Shown here: positions 41,906 to 53,263 of the stretch, piece by piece | Position numbering within the stretch: position 1 is the stretch's first letter | Layout: every line of letters begins with the position of its first letter | Assembly: GCA_903772945.1 (NCBI GenBank) | Contig: CAICTM010000140.1 | Location: forward strand, 44,596 to 108,595 | Direction of reading: 5' to 3' | From: Seminavis robusta | Lineage: Eukaryota; Bacillariophyta; Bacillariophyceae; Naviculales; Naviculaceae | DNA length: 64,000 nt | Made by a program: the position numbers and the translations under genes | The notes under the pieces: model-generated | What the model saw: only the letters and a program-made list of their open reading frames with translations | Databases searched by the model: none | What the model was told of the DNA's origin: nothing

Positions 41906-44596
41906 TTAGATAAACCCGGGAGGTGCATAGCGTTGTGGTCCTTGGTTGGAGTTTAGATTGAGCATGTTCTGGCCAGTGCGAGGGATATTCATGGGCTTCA
42001 AGTTTCGATTGAATATATCACTGTAGCTCCCCACTTCCAAAACAGCATCTCGAAGCATCCGCTTGTACTGGGTGCCAAACAGCAGGACCTCTGGCATCAT
42101 GCTGGAAGTTGCTTGGCCAATATCTTGCTCCTCCGCAAAGATTAAAGCATTGACAATCCAGTACACCCATGCAGACCAGTCACGGGCATCTTGATTGGTG
42201 GCCATGCAGAGATTGCTGTTGTGTGCAGAATCGTAAAAGTAGGGCGCGGAAAAGGAATAGCCTAGTCCTGTGGTTGGTTCCTTGACACGGTTCTGAAGAC
42301 TGCTTGTCACTCCAGCCAACACATCTATTTCACCACTTGCAAGCAGAGCAAAGCCATCTTCGGGCTCCTCCACCTCTATGAACTGTATATTGTTTGGTTG
42401 GCCTTGAAACAATGAAGTGGATAGAGCTCGGCAGAGATCAATCTCGAATCCCTTGTAAGCCACAGAGGAAACATTGCTATTCACTTTGGAAGCAAAACCA
42501 GCCCTTTCTGCATTGGCACTAATGCCACAGCGAACACCCCCTCTTTCCACGATGGATTGGAGATAATCACCGAGTGGAATCTTGTCCTCCTCTCTCACAT
42601 TTTCTCCAACGGCACCAAATGGGTGCGAAAGGAGTAATCCTGTGGTTCCTCTGTTGATCTGGTTGATTGTGGCCCGAGGAATACCCTTGGCCATGTGGCG
42701 ATCGTAGATTTCACCATAGTTTCCCACAGCAGCAATGGCATTTTGAAAAATGTATTCATACTCAGTGCCAAAGACTTGGGTGGCAGGAAACATGTGGGCA
42801 GTGGCCTGAGTGATGTTGTGTAGCTCTGCCACGTTGAGGGAATCCATAATGGCACCCACAAAGGCTGTGAATTCTGGATCGTCTTCTCTGGTAGCAAGAC
42901 TTGTGGGTTCTTTAGAAAAGTAGCGTTCACTACGCACGTAGCTTCCATTGTATCCTCCAGCTACAACCTCCTCTGCGCTCAAGGTTGCGAAACTTGCAGT
43001 AGCAAGGACGTTGCAGCCAGCCTTGACAAACACAGTTTCAACATCACTCACAGTTTCCACTGGTACAATAAAGCGTCTTGGTAGGGTAGATTGCACTAGA
43101 CTTTCATAGGTTGTGTCCTGTCCAACACAAACCTTCAAGCTCTGACACTCATCGAGATGTTTGAAGTTGTCTTCTACACAGCCAACATGAAATGGATCAC
43201 CAGCAACTCCCATTCCTATATATAGACAAGGAGGGGTAAAAGACAAGCCAGTCTTGACTTGAGTCTGGAGTACATCTCGTTCCATGGTATGTGTGTAAAA
43301 AGAACTGTACAAGTCCACTTGCCCTTCTGCAAGAGGCGCAAACAGAGATGTCCGATTCTTGTATTCTTGAAAGTCCATCTTGTCCTTAGCAGCCTCTGGT
43401 CCAAAGATGGCGGCCGTCACTGCAAGGCACTATGTCAAGAGAGTAATCGATGGGATGGCAATTTTGTGAGGTTGGGTCAAGCAAGTGTACTCCATACAAG
43501 ACAAGCACGTGTTTGAACTTACAAAGCTGTAGCTGAATCCAGCAATATCTTCAATGTTAACCTGACGATATTCACATCGCAAGGTACCTTCCTGCTTGAT
43601 TCGTTGGAGAGTTGAAAGGCTGCCATTTTCATTTTCTTTGTTTCCTGTGAGACCAATCTGGAGTGATTCTTCGCCGTCAAATACTCCAAGGAGTCCCAAG
43701 ACAAGAGCCACAATAACGGCCATCATGACCAACACGGCCAATGCAAACCATGCTGCGTGTCTCCTTTGGCTGTCATCATCGCGGACAGCAGTTCCTGTGA
43801 TGGCAAGCTGAGAGATTGGCTCCATTGCTGGGTGACACGATGCGGCTTGGGGTGTCCTGCGTTGCGTTGTGGCATCTAAATGTACAAGGGTACCCTGCAA
43901 TAGTGGTGGTGGTGGTGGTGGTTCGCTACTAGTAGGAGAAAGCTCGGGTGCCGTTTCGGGACCCCCACCAATAAAGTTGTCCTCCCCATTGGGACGAGTA
44001 GTGTAGCTCGAAGTGAAACTCGTACCCACTGCATACGCCCCCGGGTGTGACGTAGGTTGCTGTGCCTGATTCGAGGGTAAGGGCATGGGTGTTGGCAAGG
44101 CGTTATCCAATGGTGATTCCACAGTACCGGTAGTCTCTGCATTGGCTTCTTCCTTAAGCTTGTTGTTGGTGGTGGGAGGAGTCCGTTTCTCTACAACTGC
44201 TGCACTCAATGGACCCTCTTCCGACGTCAGCAACACGTCTAACAACTTCTCCATGTTTCCTCCAGCCTTGGAATTTACATCCGCGGCATTGGCATTGGAG
44301 CTACCAGTCTTCTCGCAATCGCTACTACCACTAGCGCTCATGCGCGACGGCAAGTCGATATCCGGTGGTGATTCCACAGTACCGGTAGTCTCTGCCTTGG
44401 GTTCTTCCTTAAGCTTGTTGTTGTTGGTGGGAGGAGTCCGTTTCTCTACAACTGCTGCACTCAACGGGCCCTCTTCCGACGTCAGCAACACGTCTAGCAA
44501 CTTATCCATGTTGCCTCCAGCCTTGGCATCCACATCCACGGCCTTTGCATTGGAGCTACCAGTGTTCTCGCAATCGCTACTACCACTAGCACTCAT
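41906..44596 (-). CDS. Membrane receptor-like protein with two SBP-family-3 modules
   Basis: The start is the ATG at 44596 (MSASGSSDCE). Exon 1 is 44596-43523 and exon 2 is 43429-41906. The intron 43522-43430 joins GFSYSF to CLAVTAAIFG in frame. The N-terminus is cytoplasmic and contains a tandem duplication of about 86 residues (MSASGSSDCE.TGSSNA...VESP), followed by polyproline. One helix (WFALAVLVMMAVIVALVLGLLGVF, about residue 280) follows basic RRH. Outside are two modules like bacterial amino-acid-binding proteins (SBP_bac_3). The first starts QRIKQEGTLRCEYR. The second has GGVRCGISANAERAG, KGFEIDLCRALSTSLF and LLASGEIDVLAGVTSS. In bacteria such modules bind polar amino acids; in ionotropic glutamate receptors a related fold gates channels. 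No channel pore is visible here, so a sensory or scavenging role is inferred. Confidence 0.8.
44080..44596 (-). repeat. In-frame tandem duplication, period about 258 bp
   Basis: Two adjacent copies encode MSASGSSDCE.TGSSNA.A.DV...AGGNM.KLLDVLLTSEEGPLSAAVVEKRTPPT. They are near-identical in nucleotides, including silent sites, so the duplication is recent. The plus-strand relic at 8336 shows no sign of it, although that relic is poorly preserved in this part. Confidence 0.85.
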
Positions 44597-46867
44597 GTTG
44601 ATGTTCACTGTGTGATGTGCTAAAGAGCATCCCTGGTTTGTGAGATTGAAAATCGCAAGATCGACGTCTCCTTTTGGACTGCAGAGATTGATTCAATGGA
44701 TTCATTCTGCGAGACAGGAACGGTAGCCCCTGATGAGTACCATACTAGTACTACGTACTTTTTCAAAGTTTCTGTACCTGGATTTAACGTATGTCAAAAA
44801 ATGCATGGACACAGCATCTAGCTTGAAGCTTGGTCGAAAGCCGACTCGACTCTTCAGAGCACTCAGTCGTTCCAATTGTGTTGCTGCCACGTCCCGTACC
44901 AGGTACACCGGACTAGTAGACTCGACTAGACTACAGAGCACCAGGCACCAGCATCAGATTCTTTGGTCCTCTGGCTTTTTGACTGGACTGGACTCGACTC
45001 TGACTTGACTCGGCTCGACTCGACTCTGACTCGACTCGATAGGCTCCAGGCGACACAGACCACACGTAGTCTACTAGAATAGCTAGTCCCTCTGTCATCT
45101 ATCTTTGCCAGTGATCCTAGGTCTATAACACGAGAGGCAAGTCGAGGTCGAGCGTTGTAGCCGCCAAGCTGCGGCAGAAGTCGCGACATTTATTTGAGTG
45201 CCCCAAGTCAGCAGTCTTCTGGATTCTGGAACAATCAGATGCCGCTCAGAATCTTTCGCGTTCTCAAAAATTAAATGGTGGTTCCCTGTCCAATGCCAGA
45301 GCCAGTTCGCAAGAATTTAGTTTTTAGAGAAACCACCACGAATCATGACGTACTGGCAAGCAGCTACTGTACCGCTACAGTAAGCTTACCAGTACCAGCG
45401 AGCTCGCTTATTAATAGTTCCGATTTTTGGTATTGCATTCTCAGGGGCAGTAGCTGCTGGGGCAGCTCATTAATTTTTATGACTAAAATGAGTCTTCGGA
45501 AGCAGTTTCGGAAGCAGTTTCGGAAGCACAAACAAAGTTCAACCATGGACAGTAGTCTACTACTAGCTAGTAGTCCAGACTGTCCAGAGCTCTTGCTCTG
45601 ACAACACCTGGAAACAGGCAAAAATATTTGAGAATACCAATAACTCCTAGCTGTATTGAAAGAACCCATCGACAAAAGCCTTCCTCGAGTAGTTCTCTCT
45701 CGCTTGAGTCAAGAGATACTAGTATTAAATTAGAGCGTTTTTTTAAAAAATTGTGTTCTCTAAGCCAATCTTTTACTTTGGCTGTTTTTCTCTATTGGAT
45801 TTGATTGGATTGCATTGGATTAGATTGGATTGCATTGAATTACAGTTTACTATATAAATAACAGTACTATTTGGAATCCAATTCAATCCAATTCAATGCA
45901 ATCCAATCCAATGCAATCCAATTAAATTTATCTTCTGGCAAAAATACGAATTTCGTTTTTTTAACTGATTTTGGCGAGTCTCACTACAGGGCTATTGCAA
46001 GATTTGCCCATCCCCCGGAAGAAGCCAAAAAGGAACATTAAGCATCGCCTGGATTTAACCAAGATCAACCCAGGCATGGAACCATTATTCCTATGACTGC
46101 CTCGGATGACTCTCTTACATTCGATATCCTATTCTTTAATTCAATTAACTCGAGGTCATAGTGAACGATATGGGAAAACTGACGTGGCGAGTTCGTATCG
46201 GTGGATCAGCGTTCCGATCAGCTTTCCGATCTCGCACTGGAGCTCACTGGTACAATGTGCGCACACAATGCCTTTTTCCCACCACAATTATTTGCACTAC
46301 GCAGATTGTGGATTCTTCGGCTCTGCCACTACATGTACTAGCTATTTTTAAAATTGTAGGAAATGCTAGGAGTACATGTTTGTATGTAGCTATTAGTCGG
46401 CTTCTGAAGAGTTTCTTGGAGCCCAGCACGAACGACCAAAATAAAAGACCGGTAATAACTCCTGTACACTCATGTATCGTACTAAATCCCCACCAGTGGC
46501 CACAGGGTGCACATTCGCAGAGATATCTATCAACTCCCACACACACACGTCAGAGAAGCGGGGCAGAGCTGCTCGTTGAAGCTGCCGAGTTCCAAACAGC
46601 CCCACTATCAAGACATTGGTGAATACGAAGAACGATCGCGTGAGAACAGTGCGAGCAATTTATTTGGATGCAGCTGTAAAGAAGTCTTTGGCTTGCTAAT
46701 AAAACCTCTGCAGCCAGATTGTTTTCGGAAGCCCCCAGTCTAGCTAGCTACTAGATCATTCATTCTTAGTAACATACATCATAAATTTTGCATCCGGCCG
46801 TACAAACGTACAAACAACTCAAATTTACAAAGTTTGCAAAAACAAAAAAACTCTTTGGAACAAGACC
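44597..46867. other. Long spacer with simple repeats and a foldback
   Basis: No convincing gene. GACTC-type low-complexity sequence lies at about 44985-45045, three copies of GGAAGCAGTTTC at 45498-45530, and an AT-rich inverted repeat at about 45795-45930. Open frames near 46106-46740 have no protein-like pattern. Confidence 0.5.
45795..45930. repeat. Foldback of GGATTGCATT units
   Basis: The left arm is built of GATTGGATTGCATTGGATT units and the right arm of the reverse complement (AATCCAATGCAATCCAAT). About 40 nt of unrelated AT-rich sequence lies between them (TACAGTTTACTATATAAATAAC). The arms match over roughly 35-45 nt with few gaps. The transcript or single strand could form a long hairpin. 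Confidence 0.7.
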
Positions 46868-49800
46868 ATGAAGCCGAGTATGAAGAGCATCGAAACCGCG
46901 GACGACTGGTCCGACAAGGATCACGATGATAACATGGACAAGCTGCAGGACAGCTGGAAGGACGACGAGGAGGTGGATTACCACCACAGCTCCTCTCACA
47001 TGAGCAATCGCACGGACGACTCCACGTTCAGCGACAGCGGCCACGAGTTGGCCAAAGGAGAGACCCGAGCGGTGCTGGGATTGCGTGTGGTTGTCATTCT
47101 CGTGTTGATTTGTGCCGCCATTGCCATTACCCTCGTGGTCTGGTTCACCACCACCAAGACTCAGGACGACGACTTGGCGTCCAACTTTGAGGGTGCCGCC
47201 ACGAAACTCCTCGAGAGTTTCCGTCAAATCGTCGACACCAAACTCGGGGCGGTGGCAGGACTCAGCGTCAGCCTTACCGCCTACGCGCGTGCCAATGGAC
47301 AGGAGTTCCCCTACCGTACCTTTGCTTTGGTCCTGGAATGCAAATTGGGGAGACAGTTTTCTTAACAAAGAGGTGATAAAATTGTAAATTTCTTTTCATC
47401 AGTCCATGCCCAAATACATGAACTATGGACTGATGAAAAGCTATTTTGAATTTGGACCTTCCCCAGTCTCCTACAGGCCTCCCCATGGTTGCGCTTTGCT
47501 GTGCCATCCCAAGCCGCCATATCTAGGCAACTGTATCTCAGCCAAAACTCAACCTTTTTCAAAAATTTTTGCTTGGAATGATATCTACTCTTTTTGGAGA
47601 ACTCAGAACTGTCTATTATCTTGAAGATAATAGGATTCCTAGAACACCCATATTCTAGGTGGGTAGCTTTACAGGGGCATATCTACCCGAAATATGGTGG
47701 GGCAAATCAATTTTGAGGTTTTTTTCATTTTTCTCATTTATTAATCTAAACATCTAAAATTAAAAAATTTGAAATTTTTTCCTACATGACACCACTTAAC
47801 CAAAGGTACGGTACGTGACCATGAACGATTTTCAGCAACGCTCCGCATCGACACGCAGTTTGTCGGGGGTCCTCTTCTTTGAACTCTTGCCGTTCGTGTC
47901 CATCGAGAACCGCGAGACATGGGAAGAATACTCTGTCGCGAACAAAGGATGGCTCGACGAGGGGAGAGCCTACCAGAAATCGATTGGGATGGATCTGTTT
48001 GCACTGGCTGGGGACGAACTCAGTAGCAGTACCAGCCACAACGTCGACGGGGTCACGCGTCGTCTCGCCGAGTCGGAACTGAACTTTACCACTGGCGCTT
48101 CAGGGGACTCTCCCATTGCGGACAAGATTTGGATGTTCCACGAAGAGACGTTCGAGCCCGTTTCGGACTATTCCGAGGGCCCCTGGTTTCCAATGTAAGT
48201 ACACTTTCAAGAGTTGCCTTGGTTTGCCTGCCTACCTGATTGCTTTCTGACCTGCACATGCATGTATGTCTATCTATGTCTTCCTTGCAGCTGGCAAAGT
48301 TCTCCCGTCCTCAAGGCACCCAGAGACCTGTCCAACTGGAACGTCCTCCACTTCCCCGCATATGGCAACTACCTGGCGTTCGCGGCAGAAACCGCACAAG
48401 CCGTCATTGGAGGCATGGCCACGTCACCACCCGGAGACATGAACCACAACGATCTCACGACCAGCTTCTTTGCCTACATTGCGAGCTACACGGCGGGAGA
48501 GCCCGTCGAATATGCCGGAGACCCCTTTTCCAGCTTTTACATTCCCGTCTTTGATACGTTTGACGAGGACCGCCAACTCGTCGCCGTCATTCTCGGAGTC
48601 CTCCAATGGGCAGACTATTTCATCGACGTCCTTCCTCCCAATCTCCCTCCTGTCGCGGTCGTCATTGAGAATACCTGCGAAGGAGCTTTCTCATTCGAAG
48701 TTAGTGCCGATGAAGTCACCTATTTGGGACCAGGAGACCTTCACGACGAACGTTACCAAGACATGACCCAGTCGTCCGGCTTCAATTCCGTCATCAAGCA
48801 AGGGAGTCTCGAACTGGGACTCAACCAGAGTTTGTGCGAATATACCCTTCACGTGTATCCCACGGAAGAGTTCCACAACGAATACAAGGACCACATGCCC
48901 CTCTTTATCACTCTCAGTGTGGCGGCCGTCTTTTGTTTTGTCGTCTTTCTGTTTCTCCTGTACGATCGACTCGTGGAACGACGCCAAAAAGTCGTTATGA
49001 CCACGGCCACCCAGCAAAATGCCATTGTCTCGTCATTGTTTCCCTCCCAAATCAAGGACCGGCTCTTGGAAGCACAGGGAAGCGGTGACGCCAGCAAGGG
49101 CATGGCACTGTCGCAAAACGGTGATGCGATGGGCCGACCCTTGGCCGATCTCTTTCTGGAAACGACCGTCCTCTTTGCCGATATCAGTGGCTTTACCGCA
49201 TGGAGCAGCATTCGAGAACCAACCATGGTCTTTACGCTCTTGGAGAAGTTGTACTCTGAGTTCGACAAGATCGCCAAGCGATGGCGCGTATTCAAGGTCG
49301 AAACGGTGGGGGATTGTTACGTGGCCGTGGCGGGGTTGCCCGAAGCCAATCCAAAGCATGCTGTGGTGGTGGCACGCTGTGCCGCAGACATTGTCAAGAA
49401 GATGAAGACCTTAACCCGAGATCTGGAAATCTCTCTGGGAGGAGGGACTGGTGAACTCGGACTCCGTGTAGGCATCCACAGTGGACCAGTAACAGCTGGA
49501 GTGCTGCGTGGGGACCGAGCCCGCTTCCAGTTGTTTGGGGATACCATGAACTGCTGTTCGCGCATAGAGACGAGTGGGGAAGCTGGTCGAATTCATTGTT
49601 CCATGGAAACTGCCGAGCTTCTCAAGAAGGAGGGCAAAGAAGCTTGGCTAGAAAAGAGGGCTGGCGGATGCCATTTGAAGGGACTGGGAGAGATTGAGAC
49701 GTACTGGATCAACATCAACACAAGCCCAAGGTACGGTGATGGAAGCTCCCGCGAGTCCGAGTCGGATGCGGTTACTATGCAAGAGGGTGCTCTTTATGGC

Positions 49801-51568
49801 ATGAACGAAAAGAAGCAACGATTGATCTTGTACAACGTTGACCTTTTGCTGAACCTGATGAAGAATGTGGTAGCCCAAAGGGGTACCGGTAGCAAGAAAC
49901 AGGCAACGAATTCGACTATCAAGAGATCCTCCTCCCACGATGGTTCTACTCCTATTGAACCCAGGACCCTGCCTTTGGACGAGGTGGCCGAGATCATTCA
50001 TCTGCCAGACAAGCCATCTGCTCAGCAGAACCCAGCCAACGTCGTCATTCCCAAGGAGGTGGAAGACGAACTGCGCGATCTCGTTACTACCATCGCTGGC
50101 ATGTACAGAGACAACGCCTTCCACTCGTTCGAGCAGTAAGTTTCTTTTCGCCCATCCCGCTCATCCTGAAGTTTGCCCAGCTGCCTGCTTCTTACTCACA
50201 TGGTCGACCCTTGGTCCTTGTCTTACAGTGCCTCCCATGTGTTGATGGCGGTTCACAAATTAATGAGCCGTATCGTGGCGCCAGTCTCTTTTAACCCCTC
50301 TGCCGTTAAGGACGAAAAGGAGATGTACTCTGCTTTGCACGACAACACGTTCGGTATCACAAGTGATCCAATCACTCAGTTTGCATGTGCCTTTAGGTAA
50401 GCCGCCAACTCTTGCTGAAGTGCTGCTAGCAGTGTTGTTACAGCCACGGTAGCTAACCATTGATCCTTGCACAGTGCGCTGATCCATGATGTCGACCATG
50501 TTGGAGTTTCCAATGCCCAGCTTGTCAAAGAAGGAGTCCCCATCGCCAAGCTCTACAAGGAAAGGAGTGTTGCTGAGCAGGTAAGGCTTACTCGTTGGTC
50601 CCTTCTGCTATCTCGAATTGTCGTCTCACCCATCGCGTACACGAATGCTTCAGAACTCGTTGGACCTTTCCTGGAATCTTCTCATGAGCGATCGGTTCAC
50701 AAAGCTTCGTGAGCTGCTCTTTCCAACCAGGCAAGATCGTCTCCACTTCCGCCAGCTCGTGGTGAACTCTGTCATGGCAACGGGTGAGTTTCTCTTGGCG
50801 TCTCCTGCTCTTGTTTCTGGTGGGTGCTTGCTAACGTTTGCCGTGGATCTCTCCCTACCTCCAGACATTGTGGACAAGGATCTCAAGCAACTGCGAAACA
50901 ACCGCTGGGATGTGGCGTTCAAGAAGGGAGAAGGGGCCGATCATGTAGATGAGAACCCCAAGGATGAGGTCAATCGAAAAGCCACCATTGTGATTGAGCA
51001 GTAAGTACAAACGACGTTTGACCAGATGCGTCTTGCCTGTAACAAGCACTAAACACAGCGACTCGCTCTACCACAGTATCATCCAGGCTGCTGACATCTC
51101 CCATACAATGCAGCACTGGCATGTCTACCGAAGATGGAACCAGAACCTGTTTGAGGAGTTGTATGTGGCCTATTTGAATGGAAGGATGGAGAAAGATCCC
51201 GCCACATTTTGGCATAAGTAAGTGCCCATTGTTGTCCCCATCTCTCCGAATCCTTCCCAGTCGTTTCTCATGTTCTTGCTTGTCTTTTCTTCTCCCACAG
51301 AGGCGAGATTGGCTTCTTTGATTTCTACATCATCCCTCTGACAAAGAAGTTGAAGGAGTGTGGAGTATTTGGTGTCTCCAGTGGAGAGTTCCTGAACTAT
51401 GCCATTGCCAACAGGGCTGAATGGGTACTCAAAGGGGAAGGCATCGTGGAAGAGATGATTCTTACTGTCCGAAAGAAATATGGAGACAAGGAAACTGGAT
51501 TGAAGTCGAGTGCTCGCTCTGACGAAGTAAGAGCAAGCAGCCTTGGAGTTGGTGGCATGGCGCCCTAA
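46868..51568 (+). CDS. Bifunctional receptor nucleotide cyclase / cyclic-nucleotide phosphodiesterase
   Basis: Exons: 46868-48194 (split by a 498-bp insertion, 47314-47811), 48291-50135, 50229-50396, 50475-50580, 50654-50783, 50865-51000, 51077-51217 and 51301-51568. Order of parts: acidic cytoplasmic start; TM1 (VVVILVLICAAIAITLVVW); outer domain ending near YKDHM; TM2 (LFITLSVAAVFCFVVFLFLLY); class III cyclase with metal Asp at 49180 (FADISGFT), FKVETVGDCY at 49291 and FQLFGDTMN; linker; HD-type PDE with FHSFEHASH, HDVDHVGVSN (50485) and IIQAADISHT. The substrate-pocket Glu of guanylate cyclases is present (FKVE), but the partner Cys is Gln, so GTP versus ATP specificity is open. The protein would make and destroy a cyclic nucleotide in one chain. 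GC/PDE fusions are known in diatoms and linked to mating signals. The insertion brings an early stop unless absent or removed. Confidence 0.85.
47314..47811. mobile_element. TA-flanked TIR element inside cyclase exon 1
   Basis: Ends: CCGTACCTTTGCTT on the left and, as reverse complement on the right, CCGTACCTTTGGTT. That is an 11-bp perfect match followed by a looser one. Both ends abut TA (47312-47313 and 47812-47813). A TA target duplication is typical of Tc1/mariner-type elements. Deleting 47314-47811 plus one TA restores a continuous reading frame (EFPYVTMNDFQQ), like the family's usual PFVT.PDF segment. There is no coding capacity. The interior holds a 16-bp stem (47392-47407 / 47425-47440) and a 10-bp palindrome (47613-47633). 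Confidence 0.8.
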
Positions 51569-52416
51569 TAAACCTTTGTTTGGACTGTGAAACCTTGGGA
51601 AGGTTTTGAAATGGAGAAAGAGGAAGGAAAAAGGTGTTCGACCGAATCTCCAAATCTCCAGAAGAGTCATTCCTTGCAATACTGCACGTCCAGCCCAAAA
51701 CGGGAACAACAAACAAGATGCAACCACCTCCTCAAGTCCATTTCCATTGCCTCCAACAGCATCTACTCCTCCGGAACCGCCCCAGGCATTTTCGACTCCC
51801 AACAGACCACTCTCCTGGATCCTTTCCTCCACTACCTGCAAACCGTTGTGACCTAAACTTTACCTATATATAGCTAGCTAGTCTACAATTCCATATATTG
51901 AAATCGCATGCATTGTACACGTATATGACCTAGATGCCGCGCCGTTGCTGTCGTTTGGGGCTAGCTGTGCGAGGTTCAGGTTCTGCAAGGGGATTGTGTC
52001 AAGATTAAACGAATGGTGGCTTTGTTCGCTGTCCCAGAGACCACGGAATCATCGTCGTCGCTGTCGGCCAATCGTCAAATACAAATGGACCTCTGCGTCT
52101 TGCTTCAGCGGGTTGGCATTGGCGCGTTACTGTACCGTGGAAATGCAGTGCCGGTACCGCTACGTGTACGCCGGTGGAGGAATTCCACAATTCGACAACT
52201 TCTCCGATTGAATCATCCTGGAGAGTTATGGCGCTTCCAGGAAAGAGATTAGAGGCATTAGCCGTCCCTTCTTTAATTAAAAGGCTTCAGTGCCCTTTAT
52301 ATTATTTTAAGACCTCACGCACCGAAAAGATCCAGACAGGACACAAAATCACGCAACATTCACAACAAAGGAACAAATTGGTGATAAATTGGTGATAAGT
52401 CAAAGCAACCTCAGCC
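51569..52416. other. Spacer between cyclase/PDE and the 52417 gene
   Basis: No gene supported. It should hold the polyadenylation region of the cyclase/PDE gene and the promoter of the next one. The A-rich leader just before 52417 (ACACAAAATCACGCAACATTC) fits a 5' UTR. Confidence 0.45.
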
Positions 52417-52968
52417 ATGGCATACCGCACCTCACAACAAGCAGAAGACGACGAATCCAAGTCTCGCATGCTGGCTTCCATATTTCCAGAGCTCGAGTCC
52501 AAGTTCGGCCAATATCCAATGAAGCACGGCAACTGGATGTATCCGATTCCAACCGAGACCGACCAATACGGCCGACCGGCCTTTATTGAATGCCAAAAAT
52601 CCATCAACGATACAACTCCGCACAAGGAACACTACGTCTACGGATCCGTGACGCATGAGCGACTGGGAAAACGAAGCGGATATTACCATTTGTTGACCAA
52701 GGAAGCCCACAAAATCCTACACAAGCGCACTCAGAAACCCCACATGAAATTGCACTATTTCTTCTGCACCGATCCCATCCAACGAACGGCCTGGGCCACC
52801 ACCCGCCAAATCGTGCAACTCCGCAGCGTGAGTGGCCTCGCGGACGACGATCATGCCGGAAATACGCGGGATATGATGGTGGCATTTCAGGGAGATGCCA
52901 CGGGCGGGGCGGCCGGTCAAGTCGCGGTGGGAACCATGGCCAAGATGGCTATTATGGGCGGTCTCTGA
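52417..52968 (+). CDS. Conserved-looking protein of unknown function, 183 aa
   Basis: The intronless frame starts at the ATG in AGCCATGGC (good start context). The N-terminal two thirds is rich in Lys, His and Tyr (KHGNWMYPIPTETDQYGRP; KEHYVYGSVTHERLGKRSGYYHLLTKEAHK), with the look of a compact soluble domain. The end is Gly/Ala/Met-rich (GDATGGAAGQVAVGTMAKMAIMGGL) and could insert weakly in a membrane. No motif allows a functional name. Protein-like composition, clear start and short flanking spacers support it as real. Confidence 0.7.
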   Translation: MAYRTSQQAEDDESKSRMLASIFPELESKFGQYPMKHGNWMYPIPTETDQYGRPAFIECQKSINDTTPHKEHYVYGSVTHERLGKRSGYYHLLTKEAHKILHKRTQKPHMKLHYFFCTDPIQRTAWATTRQIVQLRSVSGLADDDHAGNTRDMMVAFQGDATGGAAGQVAVGTMAKMAIMGGL

Positions 52969-53192
52969 CACTACTACTACGTACTATTTCCTCCGTCCTT
53001 TCTACTGGAATGTCCCTGCTTCAATCCATCGTCAATTTATAAAATGGACGTTAGAAATGAGAAGTTTCTTTCCTGCAATGATCCCTTTTCAGCGTTTTTG
53101 AACGGTTGTGTATTATGCTTGTGGAACGCAGCCGAACGTTGAATAAAGATTAAGTATCAAAGCATTTTGTAATTTAGCAGCAAGCAGATATA

Positions 53193-53263
53193 GCAATCAT
53201 AGTTTAGTGGTAAAATATCTGCCTTCCAAGCAGATGTCCTGGGTTCGATTCCCAGTGATTGCA
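53193..53263 (+). tRNA. tRNA-Gly (anticodon TCC)
   Basis: A complete cloverleaf can be drawn. The acceptor GCAATCA (53193-53199) pairs with TGATTGC (53256-53262), with discriminator A at 53263. The D arm has AGTTTAGTGGTAAAAT, the anticodon stem is TCTGC/GCAGA with loop CTTCCAA, and the T arm is CCTGGGTTCGATTCCCAG. Anticodon TCC reads GGA and GGG glycine codons. There is no intron and no encoded CCA. Confidence 0.95.

Noticed and set aside
46106-46740. Open frames of 80-153 codons before the cyclase gene
   Set aside because: Composition is not protein-like, frames overlap on both strands and no motif is seen.
47314-47811. Treating the insertion in the cyclase gene as a normal intron
   Set aside because: Splicing from the GT in CCGTACC to the AG in CCAAAG gives the wrong frame. 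Clean removal between TA dinucleotides restores it, so a transposon model fits better.
51059-51076. An upstream acceptor (51058) for the penultimate PDE intron
   Set aside because: It also keeps frame but adds six residues within the conserved IEH-IIQAADISH segment. The acceptor at 51076 gives the usual spacing. It remains a possible alternative.
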